DNA from: Emydura subglobosa
Lineage: Eukaryota; Chordata; Testudines; Chelidae
Direction of reading: 5' to 3'
DNA: 64,000 nt
Assembly (NCBI GenBank): GCA_007922225.1
Contig: ML680086.1
Coordinates: 12,314,540-12,378,539 of the forward strand
Part shown: piece after piece, positions 49,476 through 59,948 of the stretch
Numbering within the stretch: position 1 is the first letter of the stretch
Layout: the number at the start of each line of letters is the position of its first letter
Position numbers and translations under genes: made by a program
Notes under the pieces: generated by a model
Databases searched by the model: none
What the model was told of the DNA's origin: nothing
What the model saw: only the letters and a program-made list of their open reading frames with translations

Positions 49476-50073
49476 GTTAGTAACTTAAATAATTCACTTT
49501 GCAATGCATCATTCTTCAAGATTCTTTCTATGCCTTTTAGTATAAGTGTGGGTTAACAAGTAAATTCCCAAGCAGTTTACTATGTTGGATGTTGCTAGAA
49601 AAAAAAGTTTAGTTTAGCTAATCCTTATGGCTTATTGAATTAGATAACTAGGTTTAGAATCTATCACCCAAGTATATGGTATAAAAAGCTGCAGTAAGAG
49701 AAAACTAGAGTTGCCAATTGCAACTGGGTGTCATTTTCTTATTTTATATTACGTAATACATGCCCCTTATTTTGGAACATCTTGGCCACAGACCATAATG
49801 GTGATGCCATAAATCTATTCCCTATTTTACTTCAGCATAACTCAGCTTTCCCAAGGGAACCCCATCTTAAATTTGTTTTCTCAAAAAACAGAAGTGCCAG
49901 TGAATTCTATGGGGCTTACTCCAAAATTAAGTGCACTCTAAGTGCAATCAGTCTTAGCTTTTTCAGTAATTTGGAATCGGATCTGCATCCTTGCTGAAAA
50001 AAATGTAAACGATTAACTGAATAATAGAGTGAGAAGAACGACTATTCAAAATCATTTTTGAATTTTGTTTCAG
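49476..50073 (+). other. Probable intron of the hAT transposase
   Basis: It begins with GTTAGT just after the BED frame and ends with the strong acceptor TTTTGTTTCAG at 50063-50073, followed by open transposase-like sequence. The 598 bases between have no frame related to transposase. Splice phase and downstream frame do not agree without one shift, which fits decay of this copy. Confidence 0.55.
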
Positions 50074-50233
50074 GATCCCATTTAAGCATAAAAGAATTTG
50101 TGACTGTCTATCTGCAACAACTTCAGAGTAATCCATTGGAACTTTTAGCAGCAGTGCTGCAACTAAATGTATTTCAGACAACAAAGTATCAGTAGCAAGC
50201 AAAAGATTTCAATCATCCAGTAAAATCACCACC

Positions 50234-50866
50234 ATGGATGGGTTTGTAGTAAGGTCCAGCAAATACCAACAAGACACCATAGATGAAAAGATTGCTCGGT
50301 TCATTTATGCCACAAATTCTCCTTTTCACATTGTTAACAATAAACACTTCATTGACATGGTTGAGTCCTTACAACCAGGCTACACTCCACCTGGTAGAGC
50401 AGACATTGGTGGAAGGTTGCTAGATACAGTGTATGAGAAGGAACTTGAACAGTGTGCAAGAAATACTGAGGGAAAATTTGCCAGTTTAAGCCTTGATGGG
50501 TGGAGCAATGTACACAATGATCCAGTAATATGTGCCTTTGTGACAACAGAAGACAGAGTTGCATATCTTTCAGAAACCATAGATACGTTGGGAAATACCA
50601 ACACAACAGAATATTTAAAAGATGTGGCAGTGAAAGCTGTAATAAACAGTGAACAAAAATTCAACTGTCAAGTGCGCAGTTTTGTCACAGACAATGTTGT
50701 AAACGTGGCAAAGATGAGAAGATACTTAGAAGAAGAAACAGAAGGATGCCTGTTAATAACATATGGCTGCATTGCCCATTTAATTAATCTTTTAGCCAAA
50801 GACAAGAAAATGTTGTTGAAGTTGCAAAATACTTCAATAAGAACCATTTTGCTTCAGCTTCACTGA
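50234..50866 (+). pseudogene. hAT transposase catalytic region
   Basis: 210 codons. The order of motifs fits the hAT RNase-H-like core: an N-terminal segment (FIYATNSPFHIVNNKHFIDM), then SLDGWSN with the first acidic residue, then SFVTDNVVN with the second, then GCIAHLINLL, the C-x2-H motif preceding the insertion domain. The frame closes at 50866. Recognisable sequence continues in another frame at about 50890-50990 (RWNSVVDCFEKC). The upstream part between 50074 and 50234 is open in a different frame, so at least two frameshifts are needed in this part. Confidence 0.9.
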
Positions 50867-51052
50867 AGAGAGCAGGAGGATCCAAACTAATTCTCCCTCA
50901 AGATGTTCGATGGAATTCTGTGGTAGATTGTTTTGAAAAATGTATTAAGAACTGGCCTATTCTATAAAACTGTGAAGAAAACCATGATAAAATAGATGGA
51001 AGTATCTCATCCAAAGTTCTAACATTGGATTAAAGAGGAATGTAGAGGATAT

Positions 51053-51668
51053 TGTGGTAAAGTCAGGCCAGATGTGTATAAAAGGGTATACCAGAGCTGA
51101 TATGTGAGTCCTAGAATGCTAAAGGCCCTTTTCCCTGTAGGCAGAGGAGAGGTTACTGCAGGTCAGTTAGAGACACCTGGACCCAATTAAGGGCTACTCC
51201 AGGTGTACTTAAACCCTGCCTTCCCGGGGGGAACAAAGGAGAAGGGGAGAAAGAATCTGCCAGGAAGGTGGCGGTTGCCAGAGGAGAGAGTCCCCCAGAC
51301 CAGGAGATAGTGCTTCTCTTCAGCCAGAGAAGCAGAGAGAGGAAAAACCCTGGCCCCAGCCTGCTGGAAAGACCGGTGTGTCTGACCCTTCAGGGCTTTA
51401 CCACCACCTCTACAACCCTGAGAAGGAGCCACAGAAAGGTACTTCCCTGGGCCGTATACACAGACTGGGACTACCTGCCCCTCCCCCGTGGGGTTGAAGG
51501 ACTCCCCCCAGGCCTGAAATAAGGTCTGCACCAAATGCTCCGTGAGAGAGGTGCTGAGGGGAAGAGCCAAAGGACTTGTCCAGGTTCGGGCAGAGTTACC
51601 ACAGGCCCTGCTGCCAAAGGAGACTGTTGCCAATAGGTGAGACCAAGGGGGGGGGTCGCTATACCACA
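51053..51668. mobile_element. LTR-like insertion (probable solo LTR) in the hAT gene
   Basis: A 616-bp unit. It starts TGTGGTAAAG and ends ATACCACA, so it has TG...CA ends within a 7-base inverted repeat (TGTGGTA/TACCACA). It is flanked by a perfect ATAT duplication at 51049-51052 and 51669-51672. The hAT reading frame on the two sides lines up when one copy of ATAT is kept. There are no gag, pol or env motifs inside, so a solo LTR left by recombination is the best reading. A TATAAAA box lies at 51077-51083, oddly close to the left end. Orientation is unresolved. Confidence 0.8.
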
Positions 51669-51670
51669 AT

Positions 51671-52186
51671 ATGCTCAATATACTGAAGCCTATGTCCATA
51701 GCTTTAAACAAATATCAGAGAAATTGTTGCTGCATTGCTGATGCTGTTGAAATTTGGAAGGCACTTTAAGAGACATTGAAGAAAGAAATACCTCACCAGA
51801 AAGTTAAACTGCAGGCAATAAAGAAGCGAATGGATCAAGCACTAACTCCACCTCATTTTCTTTTGAACATTCTTGACCCCAGATATAAAGGTAGATGCCT
51901 AATTTCTGAAGAAGATGGTGCTGCCGTGGCATGGGCATCTCAAAATCACTCCTCAGTTATGCCAGTCATAATAAATTTCAGGGCTGGAGTGGAACCATTT
52001 AAACAGTACATGTTTACTAATGATGTTTTGAACAAAGTCACTCCCCTGAATTGGTGGAAATCATTAGCCAGGCACCTTGAAACAGCGTTCCTTCAGTTAC
52101 TAAGTCAACTTTTCACAGCAGTAGCTTCCTCTGCAGGCACAGAGAGAATATTTTCATCATTTGGTATTATTCACTCAAAGCTATGA
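51671..52186 (+). pseudogene. hAT transposase C-terminal dimerisation region
   Basis: From 51671 the frame reads MLNILKPM and continues to a stop codon at about 51764-51769. The same frame then runs open from 51776 for 136 codons. It carries LNILDPRYKGR and the closing segment SSAGTERIFSSFGIIHSKL, the conserved hAT C-terminal dimerisation motif. A conserved glutamate in GTERIFS is kept. The protein end at 52186 is the expected one, about 240 bases before AATAAA at 52419. Confidence 0.9.
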
Positions 52187-52418
52187 AATTGACTGGGAGT
52201 TGAAAAAGCAGGAAAACTCGTATTTCTGTTTCAGTCTATGATTAAAAATGACAGTGGGAGTGGGGAAGATGAGAGCTAGTTGTAGAAGTTTTAAGGACAA
52301 CGTACGTTTAGTGTTAATCAAATTGAAAATTAAAAAAAAAAAGTTTGACAGCCAGCAACTCAGGAGACTGCTGCAATTGCACATGTGAAACATTTATGTA
52401 ACATTTAAGATTTAGTTT

Positions 52419-52424
52419 AATAAA
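52419..52424 (+). terminator. Probable poly-A signal of the hAT transposase
   Basis: AATAAA lies about 235 bases after the transposase stop and is followed by a GT-rich stretch (TGTGTTTGTGTGTGA). Position and context fit cleavage and polyadenylation of the transposase transcript. Confidence 0.6.
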
Positions 52425-52771
52425 ATGTAAGTGCTATTGTGTTTGTGTGTGATTTAGTTCTTACCATTCCTAATGTACTGCTGCTGCATCTGCAGCTTGA
52501 CACAGATAATGAGTATTATGTACTATTTCCTAAATTAATAAAAAGCAAGTTATCTAAAAAATTACTCAAAGTATACCCTTCTAGATGTTGTAAAATGCTG
52601 TATTGAGTTGTAAATTAACATGCTTTAGTGATCATATTGTCACCATTGTTTAAGAAATATGTGAAGAAGTATCTGTGAGAAACTTGATTTAAATCAATGA
52701 TTTTCTCTTGGTGATTTAAATCATGATTTAAGTCAATGATTTAAATTGCCTTGATTTAAGTCAATCCACCC

Positions 52772-53276
52772 GAAGTAAGTTTCTATATTCAGAAGTACCC
52801 TGGGACTGAAATAACAGGAGGCTGCTACCGGTTCAAAGAAAAGTTTTTTGTTAGCAGAGTGATCAGAGCATGGAGGTAGAATAGCAAGGCTAATGCTGAA
52901 GGCCAAGACCAAAGTGTAATGGTAGCCTGGGAGGTGAAAGCAAGGAAAGGATTACTAGATTAGCATAGGCTATTTCAGTTCAGGGCTGAGATGTGTTGCC
53001 TAGACTGTGCATGGGGAGCTAGGACTGCAATAGTGTAGTAGTAGATGATGTAGATTGCCAAGTAAATATGAAGTATGGGGCAGTTCAGTTGAGGGAATAC
53101 TAGACCATATACCCAAAGACCAAATAAACTTTTCTTGATAGTGTTATCTTGTGCGTGTGTTGCAGGGCAGTGAGAAAATCATTGCTCTCCCCCACAATTC
53201 AAGGAAAGGATCTTTTCTAATTTGATTTTTTGTCTAAGGCATGATTTCCCTTTACAAAAGCTGTGTTATCTCTTAG
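52772..53276. other. Unassigned interval between hAT and CR1
   Basis: No repeat or gene recognised. Confidence 0.4.
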
Positions 53277-54066
53277 AATCATAGAATATTAGAGTTGGAA
53301 GGGACCTCAGAGGTCGTCTAGTCCAACCCCCTGCTCAAAGCAGGACTAACCTCAGCCAGGGCTTTGTCAAGCCTCAGCTTAAAAACCTCTAAAGATGGAG
53401 ATTCCACCACCTCCCTAGGTAACCCATTCCAGTGCTTTACCACCCTCCTAGTGAAAATCTTTTTCCTAATGTCCAACCTAGACCTCCCCAACTGCAACTT
53501 GAGACCGTTGCTCCTTGTTCTGTCATCTGCCACCACCAAGAACAGTCTAGCCCCATCCTCCTTGGAACCCCCTTTCAGGTAGTTAAAGGCTGCTATCAAA
53601 TCCCCCCTCATTCTTCTCTTTTGCAGACTAAACAAGCCCAGTTTCCTTAGCCTCTCCTCAGAAGTCCTATGCTCCAGCCTCCTAATCATTTTAGTTGCCC
53701 TCCGCTGTACTCTCTCCAACTTGTCTACATCCTTTTTGTAGTGGGGGGCCCAAAACTGGACACAATACTCTAAATGCAGCCTCACCAATGCCGAATAGAG
53801 GGGAATAATCACTTCCTGTGACCTGCTGGCAATGCTCCTCCTAATGCAGCTCAATATGCTATTAGCCTTTTTGACAACCAGGGCACACTGCTGACTCATA
53901 TCCAGCTTTTTATCCACTGTTACCCCCAGGTCCTTTTCTGCAGAATTGCTGCCTAGCTTGTCGGTCCCCAGTCTATAGCTGTGTATGGGATTCTTCCTTC
54001 CTAAGTGGAGGACTCTGCACTTTTCTTTGTTGAACCTCATTAGATTTCTTTTGGCCCAATCCTCTT
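53277..54066 (-). mobile_element. CR1 LINE, 3' fragment
   Basis: The terminal AGAATCATAGAATATTAGAG at 53276 is the CR1 3' end read in reverse. The body is closely similar to 16383-17180 (same order, mostly same codons), so both belong to one subfamily. It stops at about 54066 in RT sequence just downstream of the catalytic region, where a different CR1 segment begins. Confidence 0.95.
53318..54040 (-). pseudogene. CR1 ORF2 C-terminal fragment, open frame
   Basis: 240 uninterrupted codons from [14 protein letters not shown] through [19 protein letters not shown] and [12 protein letters not shown] to [12 protein letters not shown], ending SRGLD. This is the RT thumb and C-terminal region; the catalytic FADD lies upstream and is missing. 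The same stretch in the copy at 16.4 kb has a frame break, so this copy is better preserved. It cannot encode an active enzyme alone. Confidence 0.95.
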
Positions 54067-54425
54067 ATTATGTCTTATTATTTTGTTCTTTACTATAGTT
54101 TCAACCAATTTGCCTGAAACTGAAGTTGGCCTTATTGGCCTGTAATTGCCATGATTGCCCTGAGGGCCTTTTTGAATAAAGTCTGTGTTACATTGCCTAT
54201 CTTCAAGTTGTCTGGTACAGAAGCTGATTTAAATGATAGGTTACATATCATAGTCAGTAGTACTGCAATTTCATATTTGAGTTCCTTCAGATCTTTTGGA
54301 TGAATACCATCTGGTCCTAGTGACTTATTACTGTTTAATTTATCTGTTGGTTCCAAAACCATCTCTACTGACACCTCAATCTGGGACAGTTCCTCAGATT
54401 TGTCACCAAAAAAGAATGGCACATT
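54067..54425 (-). mobile_element. CR1-group LINE, RT N-terminal fragment of another subfamily
   Basis: A 96-codon minus-strand frame with KSLGPDGIHPKDLKEL, then SFKSASVPDNLKIGNVTQTLFKK, is the beginning of the RT domain of a CR1-group element. It then decays (reading into an ITG-NYRPI-like region by about 54130). The wording differs from the CR1 at 17.4-17.9 kb, so it is an older subfamily. It abuts the fragment at 53277-54066 in the same orientation. Between them the RT centre is missing. Confidence 0.8.
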
Positions 54426-55141
54426 TTGTTATAAAAAATACTATTAGATCAATGGCCAAAAGGCCTGCAGTAACCCAATTATGAATTTTAGCAATTTGTT
54501 CTAATCTTGCAAGTTTTTTTTAAAGTAGTATTTGAGACTTTAGATTTACTTAGGGTTGGAGCAGGAGTGGGTTTTTGTTTTTTTTTAACAGAGGAATAAC
54601 TGATGCATTTCAGGAGCTTATAATTTCAAGGATTATTTGCTACTTCAAGGGTATATTCTTGTTTCAGTGTGTCTATGAAAGTGATGCATTTGGAGACTTA
54701 TAACTGAGACAAATTCTGCAAATATAGGAAGTGTTGTATGCAATTTCCTGAACTTTAGACTAAGAACACACTGCTTATAGCATTTAGGTTTAGAGAAATA
54801 TGCAATTAGTGTTACTTGTGCAAAGCAATGTCTCCATAGAACAATATGCTAGTGATGGGGAATATATCTGTAGCTGTATAGTGAACTCTTCCTCCCTCTT
54901 TAGCTTCATCAGTGTAATCTTTTCCTTTTGCTGAAAAGGAACAAAGAAACTGGGTATGTAAAAGCAGAGAAGCCAGGGGCATCTTGGAATCCTCTTAAGG
55001 AAATCAGAAGAAAAACAATAAATCATTTGTACTAAGAGATTGAAAATTACTTTTCTCTCCTTTTAAATTCATCTTCTTATCCTAAACTTCCCCCCAGCAC
55101 AGTAGAATTGGAGACTATTTTAGATTATAACCCATTCAAGA
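54426..55141. other. Unassigned AT-rich interval
   Basis: No gene or repeat recognised. Confidence 0.4.
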
Positions 55142-55250
55142 CACCTGGCAGGGATGGTCTAGATAATGCTTGATCCTGCCTTGCGTGCAGGGGACTGGAC
55201 TAGAAGACCTCTCGAGGTCCCTTCCAGTCCTACACTTCTATGATTCTATG
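55142..55250 (+). mobile_element. CR1 LINE 3' terminal fragment
   Basis: TGCAGGGGACTGGACTAGAAGACCTC, then GAGGTCCCTTCCAGTCCTAC, then TTCTATGATTCTATG. This is the CR1 3' untranslated end in plus orientation, the complement of the termini at 16383 and 53277. Only about 110 bases remain, a severe 5' truncation. Confidence 0.9.
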
Positions 55251-56779
55251 CCCACTGAAATGATTTAATTGCAGGAGGAGGCTGGGATTTTTTTTTGCTT
55301 TTAAAAAAAAAAAAAAAAAAAATCTTTGTATTTATATTTTGCAAACTTTGAGCAGAGACAAGAAAAAATAATTTGTTACATTTCATAGTGCATTACAGCA
55401 CTGGCAGCTTTGTACTAAGAGCTGATCAAGGAAAAGGTAACATCCATCAATTCTATTAATTTCCTATATTATTTGGGCAGAGCCTAAAGACTGTAAGTGT
55501 TTCAGAGTAATGCAAAATGTCTGTATTTTCCAGATCCATATATTTTGTCTTCACCTTTTGCATTCTCAGAATGGTAGCCAGGGCCCTGATTTTCTGTTGA
55601 CCTGTACCTTGTAAAGTAAGTGTTAAATTGGTGTAAAATGATACCAAACAATATTGGTGGTATGATAAATTAAGGTTGGTTGGGAATCCTTGTTGCTAAT
55701 TCTTGCAAGTCTCATGATATTTCACATTTTCCTTAAAGCCTCAGCTGCTGGAGTCATGTGAAAACCTGGGAATCTTGGAGGTGGTAATGCTGGGAATTTT
55801 TCATCAGTATGCTGATAGAAAATGTGGCTTCCACAAAATTGACATTTTTTTTACACACACAAAAATGTCAATGTTATCAAAGTTTTTTAATTTCCTGACA
55901 GAAAATAAAAAATGTTTTGTTTCAGATTGGGTCAGTCAGAAATGAAATATTTTATTTTGGGTCAGTTCCTCATTAATCTGTGTCTGCCTCAGCCGCTGCG
56001 GTGCCTCATGACCAATATGAAGTAGGATCCCTCACAGGACTACACTTCCCATGATGCACCATGGTCTCTCCCCTGACTGAGCTGTTGTCGTGCACCCAGG
56101 GAGTCCAATGTACATGGTGCATCTTATTACACAAGTTTCAGGAAAACTGAAAACCAGGCCCAGATCTGTTAGAAACTACCAACTCCTTTCTTAAACCATC
56201 CATGATGTTTTTCATTAAGAATATCCCTTCAGGAGGAATTGGGTTCATTTAGTAATAGAATTCAGTATTCCAAATGGAAAGGTTCAACCTATCTACTTCA
56301 GCCTCCCTAGGAAACAGTGCAAAGGTCACAAGCACATTTGAGACCCTTTTTAGGAGTTCTCAGTTGAAAACTAAAGAGGTCTGGAGAGGTACTTGTGTAC
56401 CCTAATCCTGATCTGGATTGTTCATTGCCTAACAGGTGGATGTGAGAATGTCTTCACTGCATTGTCGATACTGTCTGAACTTATACTGTGGATGAATAGT
56501 AGAGATGACCCAGGGATGTGAACTTCTTATAAGGAACCAGAACTTCCCCCATATACAGGTGTATTCAGATTCAAAGCTGCCTTTCAGACCTATGTGAGAG
56601 ATAAGCCCAATACAAGGTTGGGATGAGGAGCTGTTTACCAATCTGAACTTCTTCAAAGTTTGGGGAGTTTTAGAACCAGGGTTCCCAGTTCAGGCACATA
56701 TCTAACAAGTAAAGAACGACAGTCACCAGAGCTATCTAGCTAGGAACTTCAATGGCCTCACGTATCTATCCTCACAGAA
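55251..56779. other. Unassigned stretch with a poly-A run
   Basis: An A20 run at 55303-55322 follows the CR1 tail by about 50 bases. No gene or other repeat recognised in the rest. Confidence 0.4.
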
Positions 56780-56925
56780 CCCTATAGGGTAGGATAGTAT
56801 CCCCATTTTCAGATGTGGAAATTGAAATACTGAGATTGCGAGTTGCCCCAGGTTGCACAGGGAATCTCTGGAAGTTGATCTGATGCACATCTTCTAAGTC
56901 CAAGCCAATGCCTTTAAAAATAAGA
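56780..56925 (-). mobile_element. MIR SINE, old copy
   Basis: Reverse-complement MIR wording: ATCCCCATTTTCAGATGTGGAAATTGAAATACTGAG, then GTTGCACAGGGAATCTC, then TCTTCTAAGTCCAAGCC. Strongly diverged. Confidence 0.65.
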
Positions 56926-57083
56926 TCACCTCTTCTTTCTCCAACAGTGAATTCACACAGGAAAATAAGCAAAGCAATCTGTAACAATAATGGAAGGCAT
57001 GGGATGCAGATATCATCGTAGCTACATATTCAGTAGATTCTATAGGGCTACCCATCTGTTCAAAATCTATGAACTTCAATGAC

Positions 57084-57281
57084 TGTCATTAGACCTCAAG
57101 TACCTGGCTTTCATCCACCTCCCCCATTGTTCTCTATGCACTTGTATATGTATGTGATGATCCTATGTTTCTCATTTCTACCTCTGCATCTGACGAAGTG
57201 AGCTGAGCCTCACGAAAGCTTATGCCTGCTAAAATTAAATTTGTTAGTCTTTAAAGTGCCACAGAACTCTCGTTGTATGAA
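57084..57281 (+). mobile_element. Dispersed retroelement copy, longest plus-strand member
   Basis: The order is CATTAGACCTCAAGTACC, then TCCACCTCCCCCATTGTTC, then CATCTGACGAAGTGAG, then CACGAAAGCTTATGCC, then TTAGTCTTTAAAGTGCC. It is the reverse complement of 1249-1480 over most of its length. A Penelope-like class is possible but unproven. Confidence 0.7.
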
Positions 57282-57347
57282 CTTTATGAAACTTATCTCC
57301 CCATGTGTTACACCATCTGGACAAATGAGATCTGAAATATATTTAGG

Positions 57348-57670
57348 TTGAGATTTTCAAAGCCACCTAAGAGTTCCAACAGTATCCATATCTGTCAAGC
57401 AGCTTTGAAAGTCTCAGCCTTAAAATTATCTGACTGTAGCAAGCTGATGATGAAATAATTTTCATTTCTGTCCCTCTATTTACTGTACTGACTTTTAGGA
57501 TTTATGGTGTGAAGCCCAGATTTTTAAAAGCATTTAGGCATTGCTCTGCTTAGCGTTGCAACACCCAAGTCTCATTTCAAAACTGGCTTTAAGCACTTAG
57601 GAGTCTGTCCCATTGACTTTCTGTGAGACTTATGTGCCTGTCACTTTTGAAAATTAGATTTAGGTTCCTA
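57348..57670. repeat. Two fold-back elements in a row
   Basis: 57348-57421 pairs GAGATTTTCAAAGCCACCTAAG with CAGCTTTGAAAGTCTCAG. 57505-57670 carries CCAGATTTTTAAAAGCATTTAGGC, then TCCCATTGAC, then TTTTGAAAATTAGATTTAGGTTCC. Both are members of the palindromic family. Confidence 0.6.
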
Positions 57671-57714
57671 AACCACTTAGGTATTGCAATGCAGTGTGGG
57701 CTAATACACAAATG

Positions 57715-57810
57715 CCTTTATAAATCTAGGCTCAAGCTCTTTGGAGCAGGGATTTTGTCTTCCTGGGTACGTTGTGTGCCTAGCACAATGGGGCACCATT
57801 CTTAAATGAG
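57715..57810 (+). mobile_element. MIR-class SINE tail fragment
   Basis: CTCAAGCTCTTTGGAGCAGGGATTTTGTC and GTGCCTAGCACAATGGGGCACC match the tails at 9800 and 23100. Confidence 0.75.
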
Positions 57811-59917
57811 CCTTTGACCTAATCAGAGCTTTGGCCTGAATTTTAGAATTTATTAAGTATTTTTTAACCTTTGATTTCTTGTTCTCAGCATAGGGAATGT
57901 GCAAAATGGTCCAGATATTAATCTAATCTATCACCTAACTGCTGATAATGCACAGATAAGAGAAAATCAGACTCAGACACAAAGTAGAACACCAGAAAGT
58001 AGAAACAAAATTTCAGCTATGAACTTGTTTGACCCTCAAAACAAGATTCATAACTTTTCCCAAAAAAATATTTTCCATTTTTACTCAGCTCACTTCCTGG
58101 TTATGCCTGGGAACAAGAAGCAAGGAAGTCCTACAAATCTTGTGAAAAAGCCTGGCAAGATTCCTAGCTCAGGTTTGCTGATTCTTGAGTTTTGGATCAT
58201 TTGGATAAATACCCAGACCTGTGCGTATCTCCAAACCTCATGAGGCTGACCCATCACTAACTGGCTGAACTCTGCCCTCTCCGATCCAGCTTTCATCCAC
58301 ATATGAAGCACAAAATGCAGTTGGTTTGCTTTCTGGATGAACTTGGTGCTAATGTAACTTAGTCTGATAGTATTCACTAGAGCCAAGCATAATACAGGCA
58401 GCTGTTGAGCAAGCTTCCTCCACATTGCTCTGCCAATGCACCTTCATCCCTACCGGTGATATTTCATGCTATTCGATTTCTCCTGTGCAGATTTTACCAG
58501 TTATGCATAAATGTCCGCTGAGGCTTAGATTGCAACTACCAAAATAATTTTTCCTTGGGTGACCTAAGCAGGATTTGAACCCAGAAGAAAGAAGCTGCTA
58601 CAAAATAACTATTGCTATTGAATTTCAATGTTCTTCTCTTCCGTATGGTCACCTTAATAGTGATGTGGCTGGGAGAAGCAAAATAAAATGATTAGAGTAG
58701 GTTATTTAACATAGGATACCATGGAATTTAGAGCAAGGGACTAGGCATACAGGTATATGTATTGTCAATATCCCAGGTATACACTCAGTATTACTAATAG
58801 GCTGCTATTATTCTTCAAGGCCACATTAGTCCTGGAAGAAACACAGTATTTGGTTAGGGCAGGGGAGAGAACATCCTGCCAAAGGGGTCTACCGCCTGTC
58901 ACACCTTGACTTGTTGAGCACTAACACAGCCCCAGGGGATCAGAAAGCTGTCATTACACAGCATTAGCATAAGAAAAGGAGCGCCCCTCATGTTTTGGCA
59001 CGTCACACCCAAGTGACAGGGAGCACAAATACAGTCAGACATGCAGAACAGTGCAAGTCAACATTGGCTTTGACAATGTTGGGCACCAAGGCTGTCACTC
59101 TTTTGACACGGCCCCTCCTTCTCCCCTACCCACGCTGCCATTTGAAACAGCAGCTCGCCCACTGCTTTTATTTCTACACAATGTGTCAATAATTACTTGT
59201 CAGGCCTCTGCTTATAGACCTGGAATGGTGAATAAACGCTCATTATGCCTGAAAAATGTTGCAGGCTTTACCATAAATCTTGTGTTACAAATGCACACAA
59301 TAGGGGCTATTGACACAGAGGCAAAACACTCACATTAACATGGAAAGTCATGCTGCCGAGAACGGGGTTTGACAAACTAACTTGCAGCAAAGGAGTTTGT
59401 TGACCTTTTCTTTTCCTTCCTGGCAACAGACCTAGGTTTGTCTGTATTAAAAATCCAGAGGAAGGGGAGATGAGAGGTTGCTGAGTAGTGGATTGTTTAT
59501 CTCCTGTGCCAGAGCTTCAGGAATGACATTGTACCTAATAATGCTGCAAAATCACTTAAGCTGTAGCCACATGCAAAGAGCCAACCGTCAAGTTTTAAGT
59601 AAAGCTGACCGCAAAATTAATACAAGCCATGAACATGTTTGAATTCAGCTGTAGGCAGAGTTTTGGCTGTGCTTACAAACCTAGTAGGGGCCTGTAACTG
59701 GGTTGTCATTTAGACCCGCAAACTGGCCATGGATTCTCTTAGGCAATCTACAGATAAAGCACAGTAGTTGGCAAACAGTTTGAGGCTGCTATTTCCAATG
59801 TGTTTGGGGTTTGAACCAGATTTGTTGGGGCTAAATCACACTTGCAGTGTTCCCTACATGTAAATGTTCCAAAATCATGAATCAAGCCCCCCACCCACCA
59901 TGCCAAGATTGGCAAAA

Positions 59918-59948
<31 letters not shown>

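Larger units (their letters stand above)
48755..52771 (+). mobile_element. hAT DNA transposon with BED finger, inactive
   Basis: The left end near 48755 (AGGGTGAATAAAAATCAATG) and the reverse complement of the right end (CGGGTGGATTGACTTAAATC) start alike and are AT-rich. The right subterminal region carries five GATTTAA(A/G)T(C/T) boxes at 52686-52762, possible transposase binding sites. Between them lie a BED-type finger exon, a probable intron, catalytic and dimerisation exons, and a poly-A signal at 52419. The body is interrupted by the LTR-like unit at 51053-51668. A convincing 8-bp duplication was not found. Confidence 0.85.

Noticed and set aside
51077..51083. TATAAAA as a promoter
   Set aside because: Only about 25 bases from the left LTR end and no usual U3 layout; orientation is unknown, so no promoter is called.
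51187..51711. 174-codon minus-strand frame
   Set aside because: It lies mainly in the LTR-like insertion and runs into the hAT gene in the wrong strand; no retroviral or other motif.
48740..52785. 8-bp target duplication for the hAT element
   Set aside because: Flanks AAGCTACTT and AAGTAAGTT match at 6 of 9 positions only, too weak to claim.
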